Assembly (NCBI RefSeq): GCF_041468085.1
Contig: NZ_CP121017.1
Span: 4,623,501 to 4,687,500 of the forward strand
Length of the DNA: 64,000 nt
Origin: Tistrella mobilis
Lineage (GTDB): Bacteria > Pseudomonadota > Alphaproteobacteria > Tistrellales > Tistrellaceae
Reading direction: 5' to 3'
Shown here: positions 53,102 to 61,288 of the stretch, one piece after another
How the letters are laid out: every line of letters begins with the position of its first letter
Position numbering within the stretch: position 1 is the stretch's first letter
Notes under the pieces: generated by a model
What the model was told of the DNA's origin: nothing
The model's input: only the letters and a program-made list of their open reading frames with translations
The model's database searches: none
Position numbers and translations under genes: made by a program

Positions 53102-53262
53102 GGCCGCGGACCCCCGAGCAGTGCGGCGCCCCTGATCAGGCGCACGGAACCCAAGCCGCACCCCCGATCGGGCATGCGGCGCCGCCCGCGATGATCGGGG
53201 AAAGCGTCGCGGCTGTCCACGTCCGAGGTGACGCCGCGGTCAGGGAAGGCCCCATGAAAGAC

Positions 53263-53298
53263 GACACCCCTGCCCATCCGTGAACAGGCAGGGGTGTC
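53263..53298 (-). terminator. Stem-loop terminator after folE
   Basis: GACACCCCTGCC (53263-53274) and GGCAGGGGTGTC (53287-53298) form a perfect 12-bp stem with a 12-nt loop, 39 bp beyond the folE stop. A short T-containing stretch follows on the minus strand. It separates folE from trkH. Confidence 0.6.
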
Positions 53299-53336
53299 TC
53301 GACACCCGGGCGCGGGGTAATGCCCGCGACCTGTGG

Positions 53337-54002
53337 TCAAAACCCGGCCGGATTGCCGATCAGGGTCAGGAATTCGCGGCGCAGCGTCGGGTTGTGGCGG
53401 AACTCGCCCAGCATGCGGCTGGTCACCATGCTCACCCCCGGCTTGTGAACGCCGCGGGTGCTCATGCACTGGTGCTCAGCCTCGATCACCACGGCCACAC
53501 CCTTGGGCTGCAGCACTTCCTCGATCGCATTGGCGACCTGCGAGGTCAGCTTCTCCTGGATCTGCAGGCGCTTCGAGAAGGCCTCGACCACGCGGGCGAG
53601 CTTGGAAATGCCCACCACGCGGCTGCGCGGCAGATAGGCCACATGGGCGACACCGATGATCGGCACCATATGATGCTCGCAATAGCTCTCGATCCGGATG
53701 CCGCGCAGGGCCACGACCTCGTCGTAGCCGTCGGTCTCTTCGAAGGTCCTTTGCAGGATCTCGACCGGATCCTGGCTGTAGCCCGCGAAGAATTCCTCGT
53801 AGGACCGCACCACACGGTCGGGCGTGGACAGCAGGCCTTCCCGGTCCGGGTCATCGCCCGCCCAGCGGATCAGGGTCCGCACGGCGGCTTCCGCCTCGGC
53901 GCGGCTGGGGCGGCCTCCGGAGGCATCGGCCTTGGCGGCATCGGGTGCGCCGAGCTCTGCCGGGCCTCCCATTTTCACGGCCACGACGTTTTCACGTGTC
54001 AT
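53337..54002 (-). CDS. folE: GTP cyclohydrolase I
   Basis: A 221-residue FolE that converts GTP to dihydroneopterin triphosphate, the first step of folate and pterin synthesis. Zinc and active-site residues: [13 protein letters not shown] (Cys, His, His) and [15 protein letters not shown] (Cys, Arg). Other signatures: [40 protein letters not shown] and [21 protein letters not shown] non-conserved N-terminus of about 35 residues precedes the domain. ATG 54002 is chosen over an ATG at 54074. The product also has the C-terminal FLTLIGNP ending. Confidence 0.96.
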   Translation of the reverse strand: MTRENVVAVKMGGPAELGAPDAAKADASGGRPSRAEAEAAVRTLIRWAGDDPDREGLLSTPDRVVRSYEEFFAGYSQDPVEILQRTFEETDGYDEVVALRGIRIESYCEHHMVPIIGVAHVAYLPRSRVVGISKLARVVEAFSKRLQIQEKLTSQVANAIEEVLQPKGVAVVIEAEHQCMSTRGVHKPGVSMVTSRMLGEFRHNPTLRREFLTLIGNPAGF

Positions 54003-54336
54003 CTGACGTGCAACTCCCAGGGTGCGGCCGACAGCTGCGCAGCGGGCCCACGCGAACGGCGGGGGACGGCGCATCGGGCTTCCGGCCGTGTGCGGATTCC
54101 GTTTCGTTTACGCAAGCCCGCAACCGATGGATCACCGGGGTGGAGAGCGTATCGCGACGGAGCCGCGATGGTGTGGACCGGTGAACCGCGATACGGCGGA
54201 TCATCCTGCCCACGATCTGAGGCACATATCAACTATTGATTGCTGATCATGCGCTCGACATAACTCTGACTATAGGTCGCAGCGTTAGCACCTGCAAGCG
54301 CAGGCCATGCCGTACGACCGGGATCAGTTGTGAGGA
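54003..54336. other. Non-coding gap between folE and apaG
   Basis: This 334-bp region should contain the folE promoter on the minus strand. It holds a small dyad ATCAA-CTA-TTGAT (54228-54240) in an AT-rich patch near TTGATTGCTGATCATGC, and a 13-bp duplication at the apaG end. I see no convincing gene or riboswitch in it. Confidence 0.4.
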
Positions 54337-54343
54337 TCAGTTG
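54321..54343. repeat. 13-bp direct duplication at the apaG 3' end
   Basis: GGATCAGTTG occurs at 54321-54330 and again at 54334-54343 with TGA between. On the minus strand the second copy includes the apaG stop (aac tga tcc), so the gene end was duplicated downstream. Confidence 0.6.
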
Positions 54344-54744
54344 ATGGTATGGGCAGCGTGCGGGCTGTCGAGCGAGAAGGTCGGGATCTGGACCTCGAAG
54401 GTCTCACCGCCGGCGCTCTCCATCTGATAGCTGCCGCCCATGATGCCCGAGGGCGTGGTGAGCGGCGCGCCGCTGGTGTATTCGAAGCTCTCGCCCGGTG
54501 CCAGCACCGGCTGTTCGCCGACCACACCCGCACCGCGAACCTCCTGCAGCCGGCCCAGCCCGTCGATGATCCGCCAGTGGCGGGCGCGCAGCTGCACCGT
54601 CTCCTCGCCGTGGTTCTCGATCCGGATGCGATAGGCGAAGACGAACTGCCCGTCCTCGGGCGAGGACTGGTCGTCGACGTAGAACGGGCGCACCGCCACC
54701 ATGATCGAGCGGGTGGTCGCGCTGTATTCGTGGTCCGCCGCCAT
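54337..54744 (-). CDS. apaG: ApaG protein
   Basis: A 135-residue ApaG with the compact fibronectin-III-like beta fold: SIMVAVRPFYVDDQSSPEDG, FVFAYRIRIENHGEETVQLR, HWRIIDGLGRLQEVRGAGVV and GEQPVLAPGESFEYTSGAPL followed by SGIMGGSYQM. ApaG has been linked to Co2+/Mg2+ resistance, but the biochemical role is unclear. ATG 54744 is chosen; the upstream frame is not coding. The gene is 160 bp downstream of the metZ stop on the same strand. Confidence 0.95.
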   Translation of the reverse strand: MAADHEYSATTRSIMVAVRPFYVDDQSSPEDGQFVFAYRIRIENHGEETVQLRARHWRIIDGLGRLQEVRGAGVVGEQPVLAPGESFEYTSGAPLTTPSGIMGGSYQMESAGGETFEVQIPTFSLDSPHAAHTIN

Positions 54745-54904
54745 GGGTCCTACCTGCTGCAACGTGGATCGACGGGCCCGGAAGAGGCCCGGACAGGGAA
54801 TATCGCGACCCATGCAACCGATTTCCAGGGCAGAGCGCAAGCGGTGATGCCCGACCGGTGTCGGGACGGCATGTCCGGACACCGGTTTCCGGGGCGTCGG
54901 AACC

Positions 54905-56185
54905 TCAGGCGGCGTCCAGTGCCGCCGCCAGATCGGCCGCCAGATCCTCGACATCCTCAAGCCCGACCGACACCCGGACCAGGCCGTCGCCGATGCCGAC
55001 CGCCGCCCGCACCTCGGCCGGCAGCCGCTGATGGGTGGTCGTGGCGGGATGGGTCGCCAGCGTCTTGGCATCGCCCAGATTGTTGGAGATGTCGGCAATC
55101 TCCAGCCGGTTCAGGAAGCGGAACGCCGCCTCCTTGCCGCCCTTGAAATCGAATGCCAGCAGCGTGCCGCCGCCCGACATCTGCTTACGGGCCAGATCAT
55201 GGCCGGGATGGGAGGCAAGCCCCGGATAAACCAGCCGGGTGAGGGCGGGATGGCCTTCGAAACGGCGGGCGAGGGTGGTGGCGCTGCGGGTCTGTTCCCG
55301 CACCCTGAGCGGCAGCGTCTCCAGCCCCTTCAGCAGCACCCAGGCATTGAAGGCGCTGAGGGTCGGGCCGGTATGACGCAGGAAGTCGCGCAATGCCCCG
55401 TCGCAGAACGCCTCGCTGGCCAGGATCGCCCCGCCCAGCACCCGGCCCTGGCCGTCGATATGCTTCGTTGCGGAATAGACCACCACATCGGCGCCCAGCG
55501 CCATCGGCTTCTGCAGGATCGGGGTTGCAAAGACGTTGTCGACCACCAGCTTCGCGCCATGGGCATGGGCGATTTCGGCCACCGCTGCCAGATCGATCAG
55601 TTCCAGCTGCGGGTTGGACGGCGTCTCCAGGAAGAACAGCTTCGTCTCGGGGCGCACGGCCGCCGCCCAGGCGTCGAGATCGGCGCCGCGCACGAAGCTG
55701 GTGGTGATGCCGAAGCGCGGCAGCAGTTCGGCCAGGATGTACTGGCAGGATCCGAACAGCGCCTCGGCCGCCACGATGTGGTCGCCGGCACGGAGCTGAC
55801 AGATCAGCGCATTCCAGACCGCCGACATGCCCGAGGCGGTTGCCCGGCAGGCTTCGGCGCCCTCCAGCGCCGCCAGGCGGGTCTCGAAGGTGCGCACCGT
55901 CGGGTTGCCGTAGCGGCTGTAGACGAAGCCCGGCTCCTCGCCGCGGAACCGCGCCTCGGCGCGGGCGGCGTCGTCATAGACATAGCCCGAATTCAGGAAC
56001 AGCGCCTCGGCGGTTTCGCCATGGGGGCTGCGGTCCAGCCCGGCACGTACCGCCAGTGTCGCAAGCCCGCGTGTCGCAAGCCCGCGCTCTGCCGCGGCTT
56101 CCGTTCCGGCCGCTGCAGCAGTGGCCTTCCACAATCCGTCGCCACAGTCGGCGTCGACATCCGTCCGGTCTTCGGTATCCCGCAT
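54905..56185 (-). CDS. metZ: O-succinylhomoserine sulfhydrylase
   Basis: A 426-residue Cys/Met-metabolism PLP enzyme. Signatures: FVYSRYGNPTVRTFETRLAA, ATASGMSAVWNALICQLRAG, FFLETPSNPQLELIDLAAVA, LVVDNVFATPILQKPMALGA, YSATKHIDGQGRVLGG (PLP Lys241) and NLGDAKTLATHPATTTHQRL. MetZ makes homocysteine from O-succinylhomoserine and sulfide, giving methionine. The first about 40 residues are an Ala-rich extension. The leader carries a SAM-II riboswitch and an intrinsic terminator, so expression should fall when S-adenosylmethionine is plentiful. ATG 56185 lies 15 bp after the terminator T-run. Confidence 0.95.
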   Translation of the reverse strand: MRDTEDRTDVDADCGDGLWKATAAAAGTEAAAERGLATRGLATLAVRAGLDRSPHGETAEALFLNSGYVYDDAARAEARFRGEEPGFVYSRYGNPTVRTFETRLAALEGAEACRATASGMSAVWNALICQLRAGDHIVAAEALFGSCQYILAELLPRFGITTSFVRGADLDAWAAAVRPETKLFFLETPSNPQLELIDLAAVAEIAHAHGAKLVVDNVFATPILQKPMALGADVVVYSATKHIDGQGRVLGGAILASEAFCDGALRDFLRHTGPTLSAFNAWVLLKGLETLPLRVREQTRSATTLARRFEGHPALTRLVYPGLASHPGHDLARKQMSGGGTLLAFDFKGGKEAAFRFLNRLEIADISNNLGDAKTLATHPATTTHQRLPAEVRAAVGIGDGLVRVSVGLEDVEDLAADLAAALDAA

Positions 56186-56199
56186 GGTCTTCGGCCCAT

Positions 56200-56224
56200 A
56201 AAAAAACCCGGCCTCTGGCCGGGT
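56200..56224 (-). terminator. Intrinsic terminator in the metZ leader
   Basis: On the minus strand CCCGGCC-AGA-GGCCGGG (56223-56207) is followed by seven T (56206-56200). A 7-bp GC stem plus T run between the SAM-II aptamer and ATG 56185 is a textbook attenuator. Confidence 0.9.
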
Positions 56225-56253
56225 CTGCGCGTGAAGGGTTCGGTGCGCGGCCC

Positions 56254-56314
56254 CCGACCTTTTAGCGGCGTGATTAACGTGGTCCGCAAGCCGGCCGGCC
56301 CAAATCCCCACGAT
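56254..56314 (-). promoter_or_regulatory. SAM-II riboswitch
   Basis: Read on the minus strand, the element begins CGTGGGGATTTGG, continues through GGCTTGCGGACCACGTTAA, and ends CGCCGCTAAAAGG. These are the hallmarks of the SAM-II (metA) aptamer: the 5' GTGG strand pairing with CCAC, the GATTTG-type loop strand, and the 3' GCTAAAAGG strand that completes the pseudoknot. SAM-II elements occur upstream of methionine genes in alphaproteobacteria. The aptamer ends 30 bp before the terminator. Confidence 0.9.
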
Positions 56315-56390
56315 CGTCGCCAGGCCCTGCCCCGGCGACGCGACAGGCACGATACGCCCGCCCGCCACGGGGGGTCAAGTGCCGATCATG

Positions 56391-57041
56391 TCAGGAGAAT
56401 TCCCCATCCGGCGGATGGAGATGCAGGATCGGCCCGCCCGCCTCGGCGGCCTCGTCGGGATCATGGGTCACGATCAGCGCCGGCACGCCACGCCTCCGCA
56501 GGCGGTCGAAGACCAGCGCCCTCAGGCGTGCGGCCAGCGGCCGGTCCAGCCGGGCAAAGGGTTCGTCCATCAGAACCACCTGCGGTTCAGCCGCCAGCAT
56601 GCGCATCAGCGCCACGCGCGCCCGCTGCCCGCCCGACAGGGTCGCCGGATGCCGCCCGCCCAGCCCGTCCAGCCCGGCCTCGGCCAGTGCCGCGGCGATC
56701 CGGTCCCGCCGCGTCGTCCGATCGAGCCCGGCGGGCAGGCCGAAACCGATATTGGCGGCCACCGTCAGATGCGGGAACAGCAGGTCGTCCTGCATCATCA
56801 ACCCCACCCGGCGCCGCTCGGGCGGCAGGTCGTCGATCGGCCGGCCATTCAGCCGGATACGGCCGCGCATGGTCACCACCGGGTCGGCGATGCCGGCGAT
56901 CACCGCCAGCAGGGTCGACTTTCCGATCCCCGACGGCCCCAGCACCGCCGCGATCACCCCGGGCGGCACGCCCAGATTCAGCGGCCCGATCAGCCGGTGC
57001 CCGCCAATGGCCACCGCCACCTCTTCCAGCTCCAGGCTCAT
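56391..57041 (-). CDS. ynjD: ABC transporter ATP-binding protein, YnjD-like
   Basis: A 216-residue ABC ATPase. Walker A GPSGIGKSTLLAVIAG (about residues 35-50), Q-loop LMMQDDLLFPHLTVAANIGF, signature TLSGGQRARVALMRMLA, Walker B VVLMDEPFARLD and H-loop LIVTHDPDEA are intact. It has no regulatory C-terminal domain. Its start overlaps the stop of the permease gene (ATGA), so it is the last gene of a ynjB-C-D set. The substrate of this importer family is not established; homologues are related to thiamine/iron-type importers. Confidence 0.88.
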   Translation of the reverse strand: MSLELEEVAVAIGGHRLIGPLNLGVPPGVIAAVLGPSGIGKSTLLAVIAGIADPVVTMRGRIRLNGRPIDDLPPERRRVGLMMQDDLLFPHLTVAANIGFGLPAGLDRTTRRDRIAAALAEAGLDGLGGRHPATLSGGQRARVALMRMLAAEPQVVLMDEPFARLDRPLAARLRALVFDRLRRRGVPALIVTHDPDEAAEAGGPILHLHPPDGEFS

Positions 57042-58738
57042 CGGCACCGCCTTCGGCCGGCCGGGTCGGGGATCAGGCTCGCCAGCAGAAAGCCAGCGGC
57101 CGGCAGCATCGCCAGCAGCAGGGCCGCGGCCGCCGCCGCCCGGCGGTCCAGCCCGGCTGCCGTCGCCACCGCCTCCGTCGCCAGCAGCGGGATCCGGCCG
57201 CCACCGATCATCACCGCGGGCAGATACTGCGCCACCCCGGCCGAAAAACCGATCGCCGCCGCAACCGCCAGCGGCCGTACGGTCAGCGGCAGCATCACCG
57301 CCGTCCAGGCGCCGAAGCCACTGCGGCCCAGGCTGCGCGCCAGCCGGCGCGGCCGCTGATCGGTGCGCCGATAGCTTTCCCGAAGCGCCAGGAAGACATA
57401 GGGGAACACGGTCGCCAGGTGGCACCAGACCAGCGCAAGTCCTGTACCGTCCAGGCCAAGGCGCAATACCGGGCCCTGCAAGCCCGCCAGAAAGGCGGCT
57501 GGCGGCAGCAGCAGCGGCAGATAGATCGGCCCTTCGCCGACGGCACGGGCCGGGGAACGGGCCTGGCTTTCCAGCAGCAGCAGGGCGAGCGGCACCGCAA
57601 TCAGCACGGGCAGCAGGGCGTAAAGTGCACTCGCCCGGGCCGCAGGCGCCAGATCGGCCGCCATGCCCGTCAGGCGCGCCATCGACCAGCCGGCGGGCAG
57701 CGGATCGGGAAAGCGCCAGACCGCGGCCCCGGCCCAGAAGACCAGCGTCACCACGGCCAGCACCGCCATCGCCAGCACCAGCAGCCCCAGCCCGGCGGCA
57801 AGGCGGGAGGCAAAGGGCGCCAGTGGCCGGCGGGGGCGGACGGTCAGCCGATCCGCCCCGCCACGCCGCACCAGCCGTTCTGCGGCCAGCCCGGACAGGA
57901 TCAGCGCAACCGCCAGGACCAGCTGAAGCAGGGCGGCCGCGGCACCGGCCGCCGCGCGGGCCGGATCGGGATCGAACAGCAGCGACAGGCTGCGCACCGC
58001 CAGCACCGGTGGCAGGCTGGGACCCAGCACCAGCGCCATGTCGACCGTGCCCAGCCCATAGACTGCCACCGCCGCGACCGGCAGGCGCAGCAGCGGCCAG
58101 ATCTGCGGCGCCACCACCCGCCACCAGGCGCTGGCGGCCGGCCAGCCCAGACTGCGGGCGCGATCGAGTGCGGCGCGCGCGCCCACCCGTTGCTGCGCCG
58201 CGATGGTCAGCGCCAGCAGGAAGGGCATCTCTTTCACCACCAGCCCGGCGATCAGCGACAGCCCCCAACTGTCACCGGGCAGCGGCAGATCGGGCGGCAG
58301 CGCCCGCCCGTCGGCCGCGGTATAGATCCATCCGCCCGCCAGGCGGAACAGCAGCCCGGTGGGCGCGATCAGGAAGGCGAGCCCGACCGCCACGGCCGCA
58401 TGGGGGGCCGCCACCAGGACGAGGGCAAGACGTTCGGTCGCCCGCGCCCGTACCGGGCGCGCCGCAACCAGGGCCGCGATCGCCCCGGCCAGCGCTGCCG
58501 AGATGACCGTCGCCGCCACCGCCACCAGAACCGACAGCAGGATCGAGCGTCCGATGCCGGGTTCGGCCGCCAGCAGCCGCCAGGCGGAAAGCGGGGCCGT
58601 GGCAACGGCTCCGGCCAGCCCGCCCGCCAGCGGCGGCGCCAGCACCGCAGCCGCGATCCAGGGGGCAAGGGCCAGCAGCCGCGACCGCCCGGGCGGCGCC
58701 GCAGGCCGCCAGTCTCCGGCGCCCGGCAGCCCGGTCAC
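57038..58738 (-). CDS. ynjC: ABC transporter permease, YnjC-like (fused two-domain)
   Basis: A 566-residue permease with about twelve hydrophobic segments, forming two binding-protein-dependent permease modules in one chain. Module 1 includes LLAGGLAGAVATAPLSAWRL-type helices and RARSLGWPAASAWWRVVAPQ (EAA loop 1); module 2 contains RRLARSLGRSGFGAWTAVML (EAA loop 2) and AVAAAIGFSAGVAQYLPAVM. This fused layout matches YnjC and ThiP. The start is GTG 58738, 7 bp after the ynjB stop. It works with the adjacent YnjB and YnjD products. Confidence 0.88.
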   Translation of the reverse strand: MTGLPGAGDWRPAAPPGRSRLLALAPWIAAAVLAPPLAGGLAGAVATAPLSAWRLLAAEPGIGRSILLSVLVAVAATVISAALAGAIAALVAARPVRARATERLALVLVAAPHAAVAVGLAFLIAPTGLLFRLAGGWIYTAADGRALPPDLPLPGDSWGLSLIAGLVVKEMPFLLALTIAAQQRVGARAALDRARSLGWPAASAWWRVVAPQIWPLLRLPVAAVAVYGLGTVDMALVLGPSLPPVLAVRSLSLLFDPDPARAAAGAAAALLQLVLAVALILSGLAAERLVRRGGADRLTVRPRRPLAPFASRLAAGLGLLVLAMAVLAVVTLVFWAGAAVWRFPDPLPAGWSMARLTGMAADLAPAARASALYALLPVLIAVPLALLLLESQARSPARAVGEGPIYLPLLLPPAAFLAGLQGPVLRLGLDGTGLALVWCHLATVFPYVFLALRESYRRTDQRPRRLARSLGRSGFGAWTAVMLPLTVRPLAVAAAIGFSAGVAQYLPAVMIGGGRIPLLATEAVATAAGLDRRAAAAAALLLAMLPAAGFLLASLIPDPAGRRRCR

Positions 58739-58745
58739 GCCCGGC

Positions 58746-60029
58746 TCAACCGGCGAGATAGCGCCGCGACCATTCGGCCTCCAGCCAGTCGGTCCAGCTG
58801 GGATGCGGCTCGGGGATGGCCGGGCCCAGCTCCTCTTCGCTCGGCCAGGCGGGGCCCAGATCGATGTCGCGGAACACCGCCCGATCCTCTTCCGACAGCC
58901 GCCCGGCCGAGAGCACGGTCATGTCGCCCCAGATCAGCGGATCCAGCTTCGCGGCCTGGATCTCGGGCGAAATCAGCATGTTGGCGAAGACCATCGCACC
59001 CGCCTTCGCATCGGCATTGGCGGGAATGGCGACGAAATGGGCATTGGCGATGCTGCCGCCCGACCAGCCGATCACCCGGGTGGATGCCGGCATCAGCCCC
59101 GATGCGATCGCCGAGGCCGCCTGGCCCGGATGGAAGGCAAAGCCCAGATCCACCGCACCATCGGCCTGCATCCGCTCCAGCGCCGGGCCATTGGGCGGGA
59201 AGGCCCGGCCTTCGCGCCACATCGCCGGCCGGATCCGGTCGAGCCAGGCCCAGAGCGGCGCGGTCAGGTCCGGCGCCCTGGCCGGATCCACCGGGCGCAT
59301 CAGGGCCGGGCGCTTGTCCTTGGGCAGCAGCATGATCAGCATCTGCTTCAGGAAGGCACTGCCGATGAAATCCGGCGGCGCCGGATAGGTGAAGCGGCCG
59401 GGATGGGCCTCGATCCAGTCGGCGAGGGCGGCGGGGCTGCGCGGCGGGTCGGGCGTCACCGCCCGGTCGTAGACCAGGCCGAACTGCGACAGCCCCCAGG
59501 GCACCTCGTAGCCGTCGACCGGCAATGACCCGTCGCGGGCAAGTGCCGGATTGGCCCCCAGGTCGATGAAGCGGGCATCGGGCAGCCGGTCGAGCATCGG
59601 CCCCCAGAGCAGATCCGCCGTGCGCAGCGCCGCGAAATTCTCGCCGTTGATCCAGATGAGGTCGACCGAGCCGCCTTCGGTCTTCCGCCCCGCCGCCGCC
59701 TCGGCCTTGATCCGCGCCACCGCCTCGGCGGTATCGGCGAGCTTCACCTGTTCGACGATGACGGCGCAGCAGCCTTCGGCCTCGGCCGCCACGCGCTCGA
59801 TGAATTCGTTGATCTTCGGGTCGCCGCCCCAGGCATTGAAGCGCACGGTCTGGCCGCGGGCCTCGTCCAGCACCGCCTGCCAGTCGGTCTGCGCCCGCAG
59901 CTGTGCCCCCTGCGGCTTCGGGGCCGGCTGCGGCGCCGTGGCCGTGCTCCCGGCCGCCTGGGCCGATGCCCCCCAGCTCAGTGCTGCCGCCAGGGCCATC
60001 CGTCCTGCGATCCGCATCCACAGCGTCAT
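58746..60029 (-). CDS. ynjB: ABC transporter substrate-binding protein, YnjB-like
   Basis: A 427-residue periplasmic binding protein. A signal peptide (RIAGRMALAAALSWGASAQA) is followed by the YnjB signature GQTVRFNAWGGDPKINEFIE, KLADTAEAVARIKAEAA and SVDLIWINGENFAALR, then WGLSQFGLVYDRA and FTYPAPPDFIGSAFLKQMLI. It should capture the substrate for the YnjCD importer; no ligand has been proven. ATG 60029 is chosen, with ATG 60017 possible. I saw no TPP-riboswitch motif upstream, which argues against thiamine as ligand. Confidence 0.9.
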   Translation of the reverse strand: MTLWMRIAGRMALAAALSWGASAQAAGSTATAPQPAPKPQGAQLRAQTDWQAVLDEARGQTVRFNAWGGDPKINEFIERVAAEAEGCCAVIVEQVKLADTAEAVARIKAEAAAGRKTEGGSVDLIWINGENFAALRTADLLWGPMLDRLPDARFIDLGANPALARDGSLPVDGYEVPWGLSQFGLVYDRAVTPDPPRSPAALADWIEAHPGRFTYPAPPDFIGSAFLKQMLIMLLPKDKRPALMRPVDPARAPDLTAPLWAWLDRIRPAMWREGRAFPPNGPALERMQADGAVDLGFAFHPGQAASAIASGLMPASTRVIGWSGGSIANAHFVAIPANADAKAGAMVFANMLISPEIQAAKLDPLIWGDMTVLSAGRLSEEDRAVFRDIDLGPAWPSEEELGPAIPEPHPSWTDWLEAEWSRRYLAG

Positions 60030-60112
60030 CCCTCGGCATCCTCTTCCAGGCTGTCGGTTGTCTCAAGCATATGCCGGATCATCCACGGCGGTACAAATCA
60101 CGTGCGCGTGTC

Positions 60113-60943
60113 TCACCCGGCCGGCGGGGCGCAGGTCATGGTCGAGACGTGATGGACCATAGGCGTGCGCTCAGCACCATCCACGGCATCGATGGCAAGA
60201 TCCAGCTGCTGGCGCAGCGGCAAGCCCGTCGCGGTGTCGTAGGTCTCTTCCATCACATAATCCGACGACAGATAGCCCGAGCGCACGATCCCGGGCGCCC
60301 CCTCGGTCATCTGATGCGACACGGTGCGGATCATCACCGCCGGGCGGCCGTCGATCTCCATGCCGCCCGCCACCACCCGGCTGCGTTCGGCGGCCTCGGG
60401 CCGGCGGACATAGACGCTTTGCGCCGGATCGGCCACCAGCGCCTGCCGGAACAGGGCGATCAGCGGCGGATCGGGCGGCACCGGCAGGGCGTCGCCCTGG
60501 TCGAGCGGCCGGCCATAGACGCCGGCCCCGCCCAGAAAGCCCAGATAGCCCGACAGCAGATAGGCCGGGCGGAGCCCCGGCTCCGCATCCCCGCCATCAT
60601 CCATCCGCACGACCACCCGGCCCTCGGCCGGCACCATCCGTGCGCCCACCGCGGCATTGCGGAAGGCGGCGGCCAGCCGCACCGCGCCGTCCTCCAGGGG
60701 GTGATAGGCAACACCCACCGGGCCGTCACTGCGGCTGTCCCGCGCGCCGATCCGCGGATCCAGCGTCGCCTGCATCTCCAGGCGGCAGTCGAGCTCGGTC
60801 TCGGCCGCAGGCCCCGTCAGCATCACCGAACCGTTCAGCGGCTGCACCGGCTCTGTGGCCAGGAAGGTCCGGGGCCCGCTGCCGGCACAGGCCGAAAGCG
60901 CCAGCAGGGCCAGACCGGCAAGGCTGGGGCGGATCTGCGGCAT
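60113..60943 (-). CDS. Hypothetical lipoprotein
   Basis: A 276-residue protein with a lipoprotein signal: short hydrophobic helix SLAGLALLALSA then lipobox LSAC, so it is anchored by Cys near residue 20. The mature part is soluble, with strands such as GRVVVRMDDGGD, MEIDGRPAVMIRTVSHQM and SGYLSSDYVMEETYDTATGL, giving the impression of a beta-rich domain similar to DUF3108-type proteins. ATG 60943 follows GGAGG. It lies 83 bp upstream of ynjB on the same strand but the link is uncertain. Function unknown. Confidence 0.7.
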   Translation of the reverse strand: MPQIRPSLAGLALLALSACAGSGPRTFLATEPVQPLNGSVMLTGPAAETELDCRLEMQATLDPRIGARDSRSDGPVGVAYHPLEDGAVRLAAAFRNAAVGARMVPAEGRVVVRMDDGGDAEPGLRPAYLLSGYLGFLGGAGVYGRPLDQGDALPVPPDPPLIALFRQALVADPAQSVYVRRPEAAERSRVVAGGMEIDGRPAVMIRTVSHQMTEGAPGIVRSGYLSSDYVMEETYDTATGLPLRQQLDLAIDAVDGAERTPMVHHVSTMTCAPPAG

Positions 60944-61099
60944 CGGGGGACCTCCTGCATCATCTGTCATCCAGCTCCTGCCCCATACAGGCCCGGAACC
61001 GCCGGAAGGTCAACCACAGGGAAAGCGTTGATCCTGCGCCCGGGGCCGCATCTGCGGCCTTGATCGCGGCGGGGCGCCCGGCTATCTTGCCTGCACCGC

Positions 61100-61174
61100 G
61101 CGGGCGTAGTTCAGCGGTAGAACGTCAGCTTCCCAAGCTGAATGTCGTCGGTTCGATCCCGATCGCCCGCTCCA
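61100..61174 (+). tRNA. tRNA-Gly (anticodon CCC)
   Basis: A 75-nt tRNA with encoded CCA (61172-61174). GCGGGCG (61100-61106) pairs with CGCCCGC (61164-61170). The anticodon stem TCAGC/GCTGA encloses TTCCCAA, giving CCC at 61132-61134 (reads GGG). T arm GGTTCGATCCC. Confidence 0.97.
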
Positions 61175-61182
61175 GTTTCAGA

Positions 61183-61219
61183 AAAACACCCCGCCAGGGC
61201 AGCCCTGGCGGGGTGTTTT
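61183..61219. terminator. Strong bidirectional terminator after tRNA-Gly
   Basis: A perfect 17-bp stem (61183-61199 with 61203-61219) has a CAG loop; the arms begin AAAACACCCCGCC and end GGCGGGGTGTTTT, giving T runs on both strands. It separates tRNA-Gly from the convergent icd gene. Confidence 0.92.
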
Positions 61220-61288
61220 CGTCTGCGGCGGTTGAGGCCGTACAGGACGTCGCGGTGCAGGGGGCGGCGCCCCCTGCACGGATACGGA

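Noticed and set aside
55031-59335. A very long open frame (over 1400 codons) on the plus strand
   Set aside because: It runs antisense to metZ, the SAM-II leader and ynjDC, is full of Arg, Gln and Pro with no motif, and is a by-product of high G+C content.
60030-60112. TPP riboswitch upstream of ynjB
   Set aside because: The conserved CUGAGA and GAACCUGA-type elements are absent.
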